Source: Haloimpatiens massiliensis (GTDB taxonomy: Bacteria > Bacillota > Clostridia > Clostridiales > Clostridiaceae). Taken from it: 64,000 nucleotides of DNA. Made by a program: the position numbers and the translations under genes. Below, in pieces: positions 8,800 to 16,888 of the stretch. The notes under the pieces were generated by a model. The model was not told the DNA's origin and searched no databases. It saw only the letters and a list, made by a program, of their open reading frames with translations. The stretch is from the NCBI RefSeq assembly GCF_900184255.1, contig NZ_LT854636.1, positions 372,680-436,679 of the forward strand. Direction: 5' to 3'. Numbering within the stretch: the stretch's first letter is position 1; the number at the start of each line of letters is the position of its first letter.

Positions 8800-9342
8800 T
8801 TATTGAGCAAATGGCATTCCTAAGAATCTTAATAATTCTCTAGCTTCTTCGTCAGTTTTTGCATCAGTAACGAATACTACATCCATTCCTCTAACTTTAT
8901 CTATCTTATCATATTCAACTTCTGGGAATATTAATTGCTCCTTTATTCCAAGAGCGTAGTTTCCTCTTCCGTCAAATGACTTTGATGAAACTCCTCTAAA
9001 GTCTCTAACTCTTGGTAACGCTACATTTATTAGCTTATCAGCAAACTCATACATTTTGTTTTTTCTTAATGTAACTTTACATCCTATAGGCATGTTTTGT
9101 CTTATTTTAAAGTTAGCAACTGAGTTTCTAGCTTTTGTAATTATTGGCTGTTGTCCTGATATAAGTTTTAAATCACCAACTGCAGCTTCCAAAACCTTTG
9201 GATTATCTTTTGCTTCTCCGATTCCCATGTTTATTATTATTTTTTCTAATCTTGGTACTTCCATTACATTTTTATATCCGAACTTTTCCATTAATGCTGG
9301 AACTACTTCTTTTATATATTTTTCTTGTAGTCTTGGATTCAT
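8800..9342 (-). CDS. rplE: 50S ribosomal protein L5 (uL5)
   Basis: 5S rRNA-binding protein of the central protuberance contacting P-site tRNA; 180 residues. MNPRLQEKYIKEVVPALMEK, the NMGIGEAKDN motif and LPRVRDFRGVSSKSFDGRGN are family hallmarks. GAAAGGAGGTC precedes the ATG. It sits between rplX and rpsZ in the spc order. Confidence 0.98.
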   Translation of the reverse strand: MNPRLQEKYIKEVVPALMEKFGYKNVMEVPRLEKIIINMGIGEAKDNPKVLEAAVGDLKLISGQQPIITKARNSVANFKIRQNMPIGCKVTLRKNKMYEFADKLINVALPRVRDFRGVSSKSFDGRGNYALGIKEQLIFPEVEYDKIDKVRGMDVVFVTDAKTDEEARELLRFLGMPFAQ

Positions 9343-9364
9343 TAATTAGACCTCCTTTCGAATT

Positions 9365-9679
9365 CTAGAATGTTTCTCCACACTTTTTGCATATTCTAAC
9401 CTTAGTTCCATCTTCTAATACTTTTTTGCTTATTCTTGTAACAGTATTACATTTTGTGCAATATAGCATTACTTTTGAACTATATATTGGAGCTTCTTGT
9501 TGTATTATTCCACCTTGCATATTTTGTCTGTTTGGCTTTTGATGTTTTGTAACTATATTAACGCCCTTAACTAAAACTTTTCCAGTTTTAGGATAAACTT
9601 TTATAACTTCGCCTGTTTTTCCCTTGTCTTTACCTGAAATAACCATTACTGTGTCATTTCTTCTAACGTGTACCTTCAT
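9365..9679 (-). CDS. rplX: 50S ribosomal protein L24 (uL24)
   Basis: Assembly-initiating large-subunit protein of 104 residues with an N-terminal KOW motif (DTVMVISGKDKGKTGEVIKV). The C-terminal half has two CxxC pairs (CTKCNT and CKKCGE), a zinc-ribbon-like extension found in many Firmicutes L24 proteins. AGGAGGTGGCTACGG precedes the ATG. Located between rplN and rplE. Confidence 0.98.
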   Translation of the reverse strand: MKVHVRRNDTVMVISGKDKGKTGEVIKVYPKTGKVLVKGVNIVTKHQKPNRQNMQGGIIQQEAPIYSSKVMLYCTKCNTVTRISKKVLEDGTKVRICKKCGETF

Positions 9680-9697
9680 CCGTAGCCACCTCCTTAA

Positions 9698-10066
9698 TTA
9701 TAGAACTTCTGGTGCTAGTGATAATATTTTATTAAATTCTTTATCTCTTAGCTCCCTTGCTACTGGTCCAAATATACGAGTACCTTTTGGCATCTTATCA
9801 TCTTTTATTATAACTGCTGCATTTTCATCAAATTTTATATATGTTCCATCGGCTCTTCTTACACCTTTTCTAGATCTAACTATAACGGCTTTAATAACGT
9901 CACCTTTTTTAACAACACCGCCTGGTGTTGCACTTTTAACGCTAGCAACTATTATATCACCGATGTTTCCCCATTTTCTCTTAGATCCACCTAATACTCT
10001 GATACACATTATTTCTTTTGCTCCAGTGTTATCAGCTACCTTTAATAATGTTTGCTGTTGTATCAT
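9698..10066 (-). CDS. rplN: 50S ribosomal protein L14 (uL14)
   Basis: 122-residue subunit-interface protein, also a docking site for the silencing factor RsfS in other bacteria. MIQQQTLLKVADNTGAKEIM and GTRIFGPVARELRDK are diagnostic. AGGAGGTACTTACT stands ahead of the ATG. It follows rpsQ and precedes rplX. Confidence 0.98.
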   Translation of the reverse strand: MIQQQTLLKVADNTGAKEIMCIRVLGGSKRKWGNIGDIIVASVKSATPGGVVKKGDVIKAVIVRSRKGVRRADGTYIKFDENAAVIIKDDKMPKGTRIFGPVARELRDKEFNKILSLAPEVL

Positions 10067-10092
10067 AGTAAGTACCTCCTTTCGTTAATACA

Positions 10093-10347
10093 CTATTTAG
10101 CTTTTTCAACTATTTGAACTAATCTCCATCTCTTGTCTTTAGATAATGGTCTAGTCTCCATTATTTCTACTCTATCATTTATATTAGCTTCGTTATTTTC
10201 ATCATGAGCTTTAAATTTAGTAGTTCTGTTTATTGTTTTTCCATATAGTGGATGACGCACCTTTGTTTCTACAGCAACTACAATAGTCTTATCCATTTTA
10301 TCAGATACGACTCTTCCTATTCTAGTCTTTCTGTTTCCTCTTTCCAT
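10093..10347 (-). CDS. rpsQ: 30S ribosomal protein S17 (uS17)
   Basis: OB-fold 16S rRNA-binding protein, 84 residues. Motifs RKTRIGRVVSDKMDKTIVV and HPLYGKTINRTTKFKAHDE are typical. It lies 24 bp after rpmC in the S10/spc cluster, with GGGAGGTTTAGCCTAA before the ATG. Confidence 0.98.
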   Translation of the reverse strand: MERGNRKTRIGRVVSDKMDKTIVVAVETKVRHPLYGKTINRTTKFKAHDENNEANINDRVEIMETRPLSKDKRWRLVQIVEKAK

Positions 10348-10371
10348 TTAGGCTAAACCTCCCTTCACAGT

Positions 10372-10584
10372 TTACTGTCTTACAGCCTTTAACTCTTCTT
10401 CTCTAAGGATGGTCTTGATTTGGGCTATTGACTTTTTGACTTGTCTTATTCTCATTGGATTTTCTAACTGCCCAGTAGCTAATTGGAATCTCAAGTTGAA
10501 TAACTCAGCCTTTAAGTCCCCAACTTTGGCATTTAACTCTTGAGGAGTACTTTGTCTTAGCTCTTGTAATTCCTTAGCCTTCAT
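10372..10584 (-). CDS. rpmC: 50S ribosomal protein L29 (uL29)
   Basis: A 70-residue two-helix protein near the polypeptide exit tunnel, part of the platform that binds trigger factor and SRP. The LFNLRFQLATGQLENPMRIR motif is diagnostic. Its ATG lies inside the last codons of rplP (11-bp overlap, different frame), so translation is probably coupled to L16. Confidence 0.98.
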   Translation of the reverse strand: MKAKELQELRQSTPQELNAKVGDLKAELFNLRFQLATGQLENPMRIRQVKKSIAQIKTILREEELKAVRQ

Positions 10585-11017
10585 TTACTTCACCACCCAT
10601 TTCTTCAAAATCTCTTCTTGTAACAAACTTGCTCTTCACTGGTAACTTATGTGAAGCAAGTCTCATAGCTTCTCTTGCTACTTCTTCTGGAACTCCAGAT
10701 ATTTCAAATAGCACTCTACCTGGTTTTACTACTGCTACCCAATGTTCTGGTGAACCTTTACCTGAACCCATACGAGTTTCTGCTGGTTTTTCTGTTACAG
10801 GCTTATCTGGGAATATTTTAATCCAAACTTTTCCGCCTCTTTTAACGTATCTATTTATTGCTATTCTGGCAGCTTCTATTTGATTGTTTGTTATCCAACC
10901 ACATTCAGTTGCTTGTATACCGAAATCACCATATGCTATGAAATTACCTCTTGTTGCCTTACCTTTCATTCTACCGCGTTGTACCTTACGGTGTTTAACT
11001 TTTTTAGGCATTAACAT
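10574..11017 (-). CDS. rplP: 50S ribosomal protein L16 (uL16)
   Basis: Late-assembly protein close to the A site and peptidyl transferase centre, 147 residues. MLMPKKVKHRKVQRGRMKG and GSGKGSPEHWVAVVKPGRV are conserved. AGGAGGAATAAGTT precedes the ATG; its 3' end overlaps rpmC. Confidence 0.98.
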   Translation of the reverse strand: MLMPKKVKHRKVQRGRMKGKATRGNFIAYGDFGIQATECGWITNNQIEAARIAINRYVKRGGKVWIKIFPDKPVTEKPAETRMGSGKGSPEHWVAVVKPGRVLFEISGVPEEVAREAMRLASHKLPVKSKFVTRRDFEEMGGEVNEG

Positions 11018-11050
11018 AACTTATTCCTCCTTCCTTGAACACAAAATTTT

Positions 11051-11716
11051 CTATGCTTCAGTTTCTTCCTTATTTACTTTTTTTGTTGGAAGAATTTCTC
11101 CTTTATATGTCCAAACTTTCACACCTATTTTTCCATATATCGTATTTGCTTCTGCAAATCCATAATCAATGTCTGCTCTTAATGTTTGTAGTGGAATTGT
11201 TCCTTCATGATATTGTTCATTTCTTGCTATTTCAGCACCGCCAAGTCTTCCTGAACAAGATGTTTTAATTCCTTTTATTCCAGACTTCATAGCTCTTTGT
11301 ATTGATTGTTTCATAGCTCTTCTGAAAGATATTCTTTTTTCCAATTGTAAAGCTATGTTTTCAGCAACTAATTGAGCATTGCCTTCTGGCTTTTTAACTT
11401 CTATTATATTTATTAATATGTTTTTGTTGCCAACTATTGATTTCAACTCACCTTTAAGAGTTTCGATTCCTTGGCCGCCTTTTCCTATAACCATTCCTGG
11501 TTTAGCAGTTTGTATGTTGAGTTTAACTCTTTTAGCTGCTCTTTCAATCTCTATTTTTGAAATACCAGCTGTGTAAAGTTTTTGTTTAACAAATTCTCTT
11601 ATTTGGTTATCTTCTATTAGGTTATCAGCGAAGTCTCTATCATTAGCATACCATTTTGCATCCCAATCTTTAATAACTCCAACTCTTAAACCATGTGGAT
11701 TTACCTTCTGACCCAA
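11051..11716 (-). CDS. rpsC: 30S ribosomal protein S3 (uS3), TTG start
   Basis: Small-subunit head protein at the mRNA entry channel with helicase-like function. The 221 residues contain a KH domain (GMVIGKGGQGIETLKGEL, near residue 75) and the S3 C-terminal domain. The start codon is TTG (reads TTG GGT CAG), set by GGAGGGACGTAGA; homologues begin at the same MGQKVNPHGLR. Located between rplV and rplP. Confidence 0.97.
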   Translation of the reverse strand: MGQKVNPHGLRVGVIKDWDAKWYANDRDFADNLIEDNQIREFVKQKLYTAGISKIEIERAAKRVKLNIQTAKPGMVIGKGGQGIETLKGELKSIVGNKNILINIIEVKKPEGNAQLVAENIALQLEKRISFRRAMKQSIQRAMKSGIKGIKTSCSGRLGGAEIARNEQYHEGTIPLQTLRADIDYGFAEANTIYGKIGVKVWTYKGEILPTKKVNKEETEA

Positions 11717-11729
11717 TCTACGTCCCTCC

Positions 11730-12065
11730 TTACGCTCTTTCTTTAACCACTAATGTTACATGGCTAGTTCTTTTTAATATTCTATATGCTCTACCTTGAG
11801 CACGTGGTCTAAATCTCTTTAAAGTTGGTCCTTGATTAGCATAGGCTTCTGCTACATATAATCTATTTTTATCTAAATCAAAGTTATTTTCTGCATTAGC
11901 AACAGCTGATTTTAAAACCTTGCTTATAACATCTGCTCCTCTTTTTGGAGTGTATTTTAATATTGCAAAAGCTTCATTAACATCTTTACCTCTTATTAAG
12001 TCAAGTACAACTGCTACTTTTGTTGAAGACATTCTCACGTAACAAGCTTTAGCTCTAGCTTCCAT
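11730..12065 (-). CDS. rplV: 50S ribosomal protein L22 (uL22)
   Basis: 111-residue protein whose extended beta-hairpin lines the exit tunnel near the macrolide site. The hairpin segment QGPTLKRFRPRAQGRAYRI is intact with no insertion of the type linked to macrolide resistance. AGGAGGTAATAGTA precedes the ATG. Confidence 0.98.
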   Translation of the reverse strand: MEARAKACYVRMSSTKVAVVLDLIRGKDVNEAFAILKYTPKRGADVISKVLKSAVANAENNFDLDKNRLYVAEAYANQGPTLKRFRPRAQGRAYRILKRTSHVTLVVKERA

Positions 12066-12089
12066 TACTATTACCTCCTTCCCCAGTCA

Positions 12090-12371
12090 CTATCTTACAG
12101 CTGATTTTTTCTCAGTGTTTTTATGACCTTTAAATGTTCTAGTTAAAACGAACTCTCCTAATTTATGTCCAACCATATCTTCTGTTAAGTATACAGGCAC
12201 GTGTTTTCTTCCATCGTGTACTGCTATTGTATGGCCTACCATTTGAGGGAATATTGTTGAACTTCTTGACCAAGTTTTAATAACCTTTTTCTCTCCGTTT
12301 TTGTTCATTTCATTAATTCTTTTTAAAAGTATCTCTTCAATGTAAGGTCCCTTTTTTATTGATCTACTCAC
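12090..12371 (-). CDS. rpsS: 30S ribosomal protein S19 (uS19), GTG start
   Basis: Small-subunit head protein contacting S13 and forming intersubunit bridges; 93 residues. SRSIKKGPYIEEILLKRI and GHKLGEFVLTRTFKGHK are diagnostic. The start is GTG, placed by AGGAGG nine bases upstream. It lies between rplB and rplV. Confidence 0.97.
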   Translation of the reverse strand: MSRSIKKGPYIEEILLKRINEMNKNGEKKVIKTWSRSSTIFPQMVGHTIAVHDGRKHVPVYLTEDMVGHKLGEFVLTRTFKGHKNTEKKSAVR

Positions 12372-12435
12372 TTGTATTGGCCTCCTTTCATACAGTTCAT
12401 TGGCAAACTAGGAAGAGAATTTTAAATTCTCTCCA

Positions 12436-13266
12436 CTATTTTCTTTTCTTTATTATTAATCTTTCAGAATATTTCTTAGTCTTTCTTGTCTTATATCCAA
12501 GTGCTGGTTTACCCCAAGGAGTAAGTGGACTTGCATGACCTATAGGTGCCTTACCTTCTCCACCACCATGTGGGTGATCGTTAGGGTTCATTACAGAACC
12601 TCTTACTGTTGGTCTGAATCCTAAATGTCTTGTTCTACCAGCTTTTCCTATGTTAACTAGTTCGTGTGATAAGTTAGAAACTGTTCCTATTGTAGCTCTA
12701 CATTCTATTCTAACATATCTCATTTCACCACTTGGTAATCTCAATGTAGCATAACCGCCTTCTTTAGCCATTAACTGTGCAGAAGAACCTGCAGCTCTTA
12801 CTAATTGAGCACCTTTTCCTTTTGCTAATTCAACATTGTGAATTACAGTACCTACTGGAATGTTCTTTAAAGGAAGAGCATTTCCAACTTTAATATCAGC
12901 TTCTGCGCCAGACATAATTACATCTCCAACTTTTAATCCTACTGGAGCAATTATGTATCTTTTTTCACCATCAGCATATACAACTAAAGCAATGTATGCT
13001 GATCTGTTTGGATCATATTCTATTGTAGCAACAGTTGCTGGTATATTATCTTTAGTTCTTTTAAAATCTATTATTCTATATTTTCTTTTAGCTCCGCCGC
13101 CTCTGTGACGAACTGTTATTTTTCCTTGACCATTTCTACCCGCATTTTTCTTTCCTAGAGAAACAAGAAGTGACTTTTCTGGCTTATCTGTTGTTACTTC
13201 TTCAAAAGTAGCCATAGTCATTTGTCTTCTAGAAGGAGTAGTAGGCCTAAAACCCTTAACTGGCAT
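12436..13266 (-). CDS. rplB: 50S ribosomal protein L2 (uL2)
   Basis: 276-residue core protein needed for subunit association and peptidyl transferase activity. GRNGQGKITVRHRGGGAKRK near residue 43 and the conserved MNPNDHPHGGGEGKAPIG loop (near residue 225), including the functionally important histidine, are present. AAGGAGGGAAATTAA precedes the ATG. Confidence 0.98.
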   Translation of the reverse strand: MPVKGFRPTTPSRRQMTMATFEEVTTDKPEKSLLVSLGKKNAGRNGQGKITVRHRGGGAKRKYRIIDFKRTKDNIPATVATIEYDPNRSAYIALVVYADGEKRYIIAPVGLKVGDVIMSGAEADIKVGNALPLKNIPVGTVIHNVELAKGKGAQLVRAAGSSAQLMAKEGGYATLRLPSGEMRYVRIECRATIGTVSNLSHELVNIGKAGRTRHLGFRPTVRGSVMNPNDHPHGGGEGKAPIGHASPLTPWGKPALGYKTRKTKKYSERLIIKKRK

Positions 13267-13331
13267 TTAATTTCCCTCCTTGCATTAGCTTTTCTGGCTA
13301 TCGCCAATAATTGCTTTATTATAGTTTAAAA

Positions 13332-13625
13332 CTACATTCCTTCAAAGAATTCTATTGCTTTGCTATCCTCTGTTAACTTAACAACAGCTTTCTTGTAATC
13401 TGGTCTTTTCCCAAAGTGAACTCCAACTCTCTTTGGTTTTCCCATTACATTTGCAGTTTTAATTTCTAGCACTTTAACACCAAAAACTTCTTCTATTGCT
13501 GTTTTTATTTGGTATTTGTTTGCAGTTTTTTCTACTATAAAGGTGTATTTCTTATCAGCCATTTCAGCCATACTTTTTTCAGTTACAACTGGTCTTCTTA
13601 TTATATCATGGCTTGTTAATTTCAT
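13332..13625 (-). CDS. rplW: 50S ribosomal protein L23 (uL23)
   Basis: 97-residue protein at the exit-tunnel rim, docking site for trigger factor and SRP. It shows the conserved N-terminus HDIIRRPVVTEKSMAEMA and the loop VNVMGKPKR-like ANVMGKPKRVG. Its start touches the rplD stop, which argues for coupled translation. Confidence 0.97.
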   Translation of the reverse strand: MKLTSHDIIRRPVVTEKSMAEMADKKYTFIVEKTANKYQIKTAIEEVFGVKVLEIKTANVMGKPKRVGVHFGKRPDYKKAVVKLTEDSKAIEFFEGM

Positions 13626-14245
13626 TATGCATACACCTCCTCAATTTTAGCAACCGCATCTTTAGTTACTAATAATCTCTCATATCTTAACAAATCATAA
13701 ACATTTAAGTTATTTACAGGGATTACTGATACCCCTTCAATATTTCTAGCTGATTTATATACATTTACATCTTTTTCAGCTACAACTATTAATGTTTTTT
13801 TAGCTTCGAATGCATTTAGCACTTTTACCATTTCTTTAGTTTTAGGAGCTTCCATTTGTAAACTTTCTAAAACTAATATGTTTTCATCTGCAACTTTTGA
13901 TGAAAGAGCAGATTTAAGAGCTAATCTCTTAACTTTCTTTGGAACATCCTTACTGTAATCTCTTGGCTTTGGTGCAAAAACAACACCACCATGAATCCAT
14001 TGTGGAGCTCTTATTGAACCTTGTCTTGCTCTACCTGTTCCCTTTTGTCTCCATGGTTTTATTCCACCACCTGAAACTTCAGCTCTTGTTTTAGCTGATT
14101 GAGTTCCTTGTCTTTTATTAGCAAGTTGTGCTACTACAACTTGATGCATAACTTCTTTATTTACTTCGATACCAAACACGTTAGCTGCTAACTCAATGTC
14201 ACCAACCTTTTGTCCTTCTCTATTAAATAATCCTACTGTAGGCAT
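13625..14245 (-). CDS. rplD: 50S ribosomal protein L4 (uL4)
   Basis: 206-residue protein with a globular domain and a long loop (GGGIKPWRQKGTGRARQGSI) entering the exit tunnel. In E. coli L4 represses the S10 operon; this makes the structured leader upstream of rpsJ worth comparing, although that mechanism is not proven in Firmicutes. GAAAGGAGGAATT precedes the ATG. It lies between rplC and rplW. Confidence 0.98.
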   Translation of the reverse strand: MPTVGLFNREGQKVGDIELAANVFGIEVNKEVMHQVVVAQLANKRQGTQSAKTRAEVSGGGIKPWRQKGTGRARQGSIRAPQWIHGGVVFAPKPRDYSKDVPKKVKRLALKSALSSKVADENILVLESLQMEAPKTKEMVKVLNAFEAKKTLIVVAEKDVNVYKSARNIEGVSVIPVNNLNVYDLLRYERLLVTKDAVAKIEEVYA

Positions 14246-14273
14246 TCTAATTCCTCCTTTCCTTTAGAACTGC

Positions 14274-14906
14274 TTATTTAACTTTTATTGTATCTCTTAA
14301 TAATACTAATCCTTTGTTTGGTCCTGGTATTCCGCCTTTTATCAATATTACATTGTTTTCTGGCATTACTTTTACTACTTCAAGATTTAACACTGTAACA
14401 TTTTCGTTTCCCATATGACCTGGCATTTTCTTGTTTTTGAATGTTCTTGATGGATCAGAAGATGCTCCCATTGAACCAACTGCTCTATGGTATTTAGAAC
14501 CGTGACTCATTGGTCCTCTTTGGAAATTCCATCTCTTAATTGTACCTTGGAATCCCTTACCTTTAGAAACTCCTGATACATCTATTTTATCTCCAACATT
14601 GAATATGTCTGCTTTTATTTCTGCTCCAATTTCATATGCAGCTGTGTCTTCCAATTTAAATTCTTTAATAAATCTTTTTAAAGAAACATTAGCTTTTGCA
14701 AATTGTCCTTTAACAGGTTTATTAACTAATTTTTCTCTTATATCTTCAAATCCAACTTGAATTGCTTCATAACCATCTTTTTCTACAGTTTTCTTTTGAA
14801 GAACAACACAAGGTCCTGCTTGAACCACTGTTACTGGTATTACAGCACCATTTTCTGCAAATATTTGAGTCATACCTAACTTTCTACCTAATATTGCTTT
14901 TTTCAT
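14274..14906 (-). CDS. rplC: 50S ribosomal protein L3 (uL3)
   Basis: 210-residue early-assembly protein with an extension reaching the peptidyl transferase centre. MKKAILGRKLGMTQIF, the FQGTIKRWNFQRGPMSHGSK loop and GHMGNENVTVLNL are typical; the glutamine methylated by PrmB in other species is in that loop. AGGAGGTGTAATTA precedes the ATG. Confidence 0.98.
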   Translation of the reverse strand: MKKAILGRKLGMTQIFAENGAVIPVTVVQAGPCVVLQKKTVEKDGYEAIQVGFEDIREKLVNKPVKGQFAKANVSLKRFIKEFKLEDTAAYEIGAEIKADIFNVGDKIDVSGVSKGKGFQGTIKRWNFQRGPMSHGSKYHRAVGSMGASSDPSRTFKNKKMPGHMGNENVTVLNLEVVKVMPENNVILIKGGIPGPNKGLVLLRDTIKVK

Positions 14907-14981
14907 TAATTACACCTCCTCAACTAATTAGCGGATCACATAAGTGATCATAACAGTTCGTAATAGACCTCTATTACCAAA

Positions 14982-15290
14982 TTATAGTTTTATCTCGATA
15001 TCAACACCTGCTGGTAAATCCAATTTCATTAAAGAATCTACAGTTTTTGGTGAAGGACTTATTATGTCTATTAATCTTTTATGAGTTCTTATTTCAAACT
15101 GCTCTCTTGAATCTTTATACTTATGTGGAGCTCTTAATATTGTTACCACATCTTTTTCTGTTGGTAGAGGTACTGGACCTGCCACTCTAGCTCCTGTAGC
15201 TTTTGCAGTTTCTACTATTTTTTCTGCTGATTGATCTAAAATATTGTGATCAAAAGCTTTAAGTCTGATTCTTATTTTTTGTTTTGCCAT
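14982..15290 (-). CDS. rpsJ: 30S ribosomal protein S10 (uS10/NusE)
   Basis: 102-residue protein of the small-subunit head; as NusE it also links NusG and NusB to transcription antitermination. It starts MAKQKIRIRLKAFDHNILDQ. The frame stays open 72 codons further upstream, but AAGGAGGGAAAGAAAA directly before this ATG and the universal family length fix the start here. The upstream stretch is better read as a structured RNA leader. First gene of the S10 operon. Confidence 0.97.
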   Translation of the reverse strand: MAKQKIRIRLKAFDHNILDQSAEKIVETAKATGARVAGPVPLPTEKDVVTILRAPHKYKDSREQFEIRTHKRLIDIISPSPKTVDSLMKLDLPAGVDIEIKL

Positions 15291-15491
15291 TTTTCTTTCC
15301 CTCCTTTTCATCGCACGCTTTACTTCTTTACGTACAACAGCGGATACTCTGTAAACTGTTCCGGGTGTTTCATGATGTACCGAAAACAAATAAACAGGCT
15401 TTCCGTCGCCCGATTCTTGATCGAACTTATATGATAAGAATTCCCCGGAAGTTCGGCAACCTCTTATCACACTACTGTTACACATTACAAC
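15291..15491 (-). promoter_or_regulatory. Structured 5' leader of the S10 operon (candidate cis-regulatory RNA)
   Basis: About 200 nt between the inferred start of transcription and rpsJ, noticeably richer in G and C than other spacers here. In the RNA sense a first hairpin has an 8-bp closing stem TGATAAGA/TCTTATCA around a TTCC/GGAA inner stem. A second is CGGGC/GCCTG and a third AACAG/CTGTT nested within GTAC/GTAC. The rpsJ ribosome-binding site follows directly. Binding by L4 or another ribosomal protein is inference from its position; I cannot assign it to a named RNA family. Confidence 0.6.
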
Positions 15492-15497
15492 TCTTTT

Positions 15498-15526
15498 AGT
15501 ATACACTAATTTTTTTTGTTTGACAA
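15498..15526 (-). promoter_or_regulatory. Promoter of the S10 operon
   Basis: Minus-strand TTGTCA, 17-bp spacer, TATACT, followed by an A-rich start region. It lies between the tuf copy 1 upstream-facing end and the rpsJ leader, and implies that the S10 cluster starts its own transcript rather than relying only on readthrough from tuf. Confidence 0.75.
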
Positions 15527-15550
15527 GTATTTTTTTGTTTGTATTTTAAA

Positions 15551-15587
15551 TTATAGGGGAGAAGATATAAACTCTCCTCCCCTATAA
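15551..15587 (-). terminator. Hairpin after tuf copy 1
   Basis: An 11-bp perfect inverted repeat TTATAGGGGAG/CTCCCCTATAA with a 15-nt loop, 42 bp after the tuf stop codon. The following U run is weak (AATTTAAAAT), so it may end the str operon only partly before the rpsJ promoter. Confidence 0.6.
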
Positions 15588-15629
15588 AACTCTTAATTAA
15601 AAGTCAATTGAGTTAACTTAAAATATTAA

Positions 15630-16823
15630 TTATTCAACTATAGTAGTAACAACTCCTGAACCTACAGTTCTTCCGCCTTCTCTTATAGCGAATCTTAATC
15701 CTTCTTCCATAGCTACTTGAGTTATTAATTCAACATTCATGTCGATGTGGTCTCCTGGCATAACCATTTCTGTTCCTTCTGGTAATGCGATTGAACCTGT
15801 TACGTCTGTTGTTCTGAAGTAGAATTGTGGTCTGTATCCATTAAAGAATGGTGTATGTCTTCCACCTTCTTCTTTCTTTAATACGTACACTTGACCTACA
15901 AATTTCTTGTGTGGGTGTACTGTATTTGGTTTTGCTAATACTTGACCTCTTTCGATGTCTGCTCTTTGGATACCTCTTAATAATGCTCCTATGTTATCTC
16001 CAGCCATTGCTTCGTCTAGTAACTTTCTGAACATTTCTACTCCTGTTACTACTACTTTTCTCTTTTCTTCACTTAGTCCAACGATTTCTACTTCGTCTCC
16101 TACGTGTAATATTCCTCTTTCTACTCTTCCTGTTGCAACTGTTCCTCTTCCTGTGATTGTGAATACATCTTCTACTGGCATTAAGAACTCTTTGTCTGTT
16201 GCTCTTTCTGGTGTTGGTATATATTCATCTACTGCTGCCATTAATTCATAGATGCATGCTGTTTTTCCTTCATCGTCTGAGTTTTGTAATGCTTCTAATG
16301 CTGATCCTGTTATTACTGGACATCCGTCTCCGTCAAATCCATATTCACTTAGTAATTCTCTTACTTCCATTTCTACTAGTTCTAATAATTCTGGATCGTC
16401 TACCATGTCTGCTTTGTTTAAGAATACTACTATGTGGTTAACTCCAACTCTTGATGCTAGTAGTATATGTTCTCTTGTTTGTGGCATTGGACCATCTGCT
16501 GCACTTACTACTAGGATTGCTCCATCCATTTGTGCTGCTCCTGTTATCATGTTCTTTACATAGTCAGCGTGGCCTGGGCAGTCTACGTGTGCGTAGTGTC
16601 TGTTGTCTGTTTCATATTCTACGTGTGATGTATTGATTGTGATTCCTCTTTCTTTTTCTTCTGGTGCCTTATCTATTTCGTCATATTTTGTTGCTGCTGC
16701 TTTTCCTGTTTTTGATAATACTGTTGTAATTGCTGCTGTTAATGTTGTCTTACCGTGGTCTACGTGACCTATTGTTCCTATATTTACGTGTGGTTTACTT
16801 CTTTCAAATTTTGACTTTGACAT
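15630..16823 (-). CDS. tuf: Elongation factor Tu, copy 1
   Basis: GTPase delivering aminoacyl-tRNA to the ribosome, 397 residues. GHVDHGKTT (P-loop, residue 19), DCPGHADYVKNM (G3 with catalytic His), NKADM and GSALEAL are all intact. It follows fusA by 65 bp in the str operon. The second copy in this window is almost identical: three nucleotide differences over the gene, one changing Ile (GILHVGD here) to Val. Such similarity points to concerted evolution by gene conversion. Confidence 0.98.
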   Translation of the reverse strand: MSKSKFERSKPHVNIGTIGHVDHGKTTLTAAITTVLSKTGKAAATKYDEIDKAPEEKERGITINTSHVEYETDNRHYAHVDCPGHADYVKNMITGAAQMDGAILVVSAADGPMPQTREHILLASRVGVNHIVVFLNKADMVDDPELLELVEMEVRELLSEYGFDGDGCPVITGSALEALQNSDDEGKTACIYELMAAVDEYIPTPERATDKEFLMPVEDVFTITGRGTVATGRVERGILHVGDEVEIVGLSEEKRKVVVTGVEMFRKLLDEAMAGDNIGALLRGIQRADIERGQVLAKPNTVHPHKKFVGQVYVLKKEEGGRHTPFFNGYRPQFYFRTTDVTGSIALPEGTEMVMPGDHIDMNVELITQVAMEEGLRFAIREGGRTVGSGVVTTIVE

Positions 16824-16888
16824 TATTCTTCCTCCTTACAATAAATGTATTAATCATTTATCTTTAAGCTTTTTTAAACCTACTAATA

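Noticed and set aside
15291..15506. A 72-codon N-terminal extension of rpsJ
   Set aside because: The family is 102 residues and a strong AAGGAGGGAAAGAAAA stands directly before the internal ATG; the extension has no resemblance to S10 and coincides with hairpin-rich RNA.
15848..16636. Several open frames antisense to tuf (both copies)
   Set aside because: They mirror highly biased codon use in tuf, are identical between copies, and have no ribosome-binding sites.
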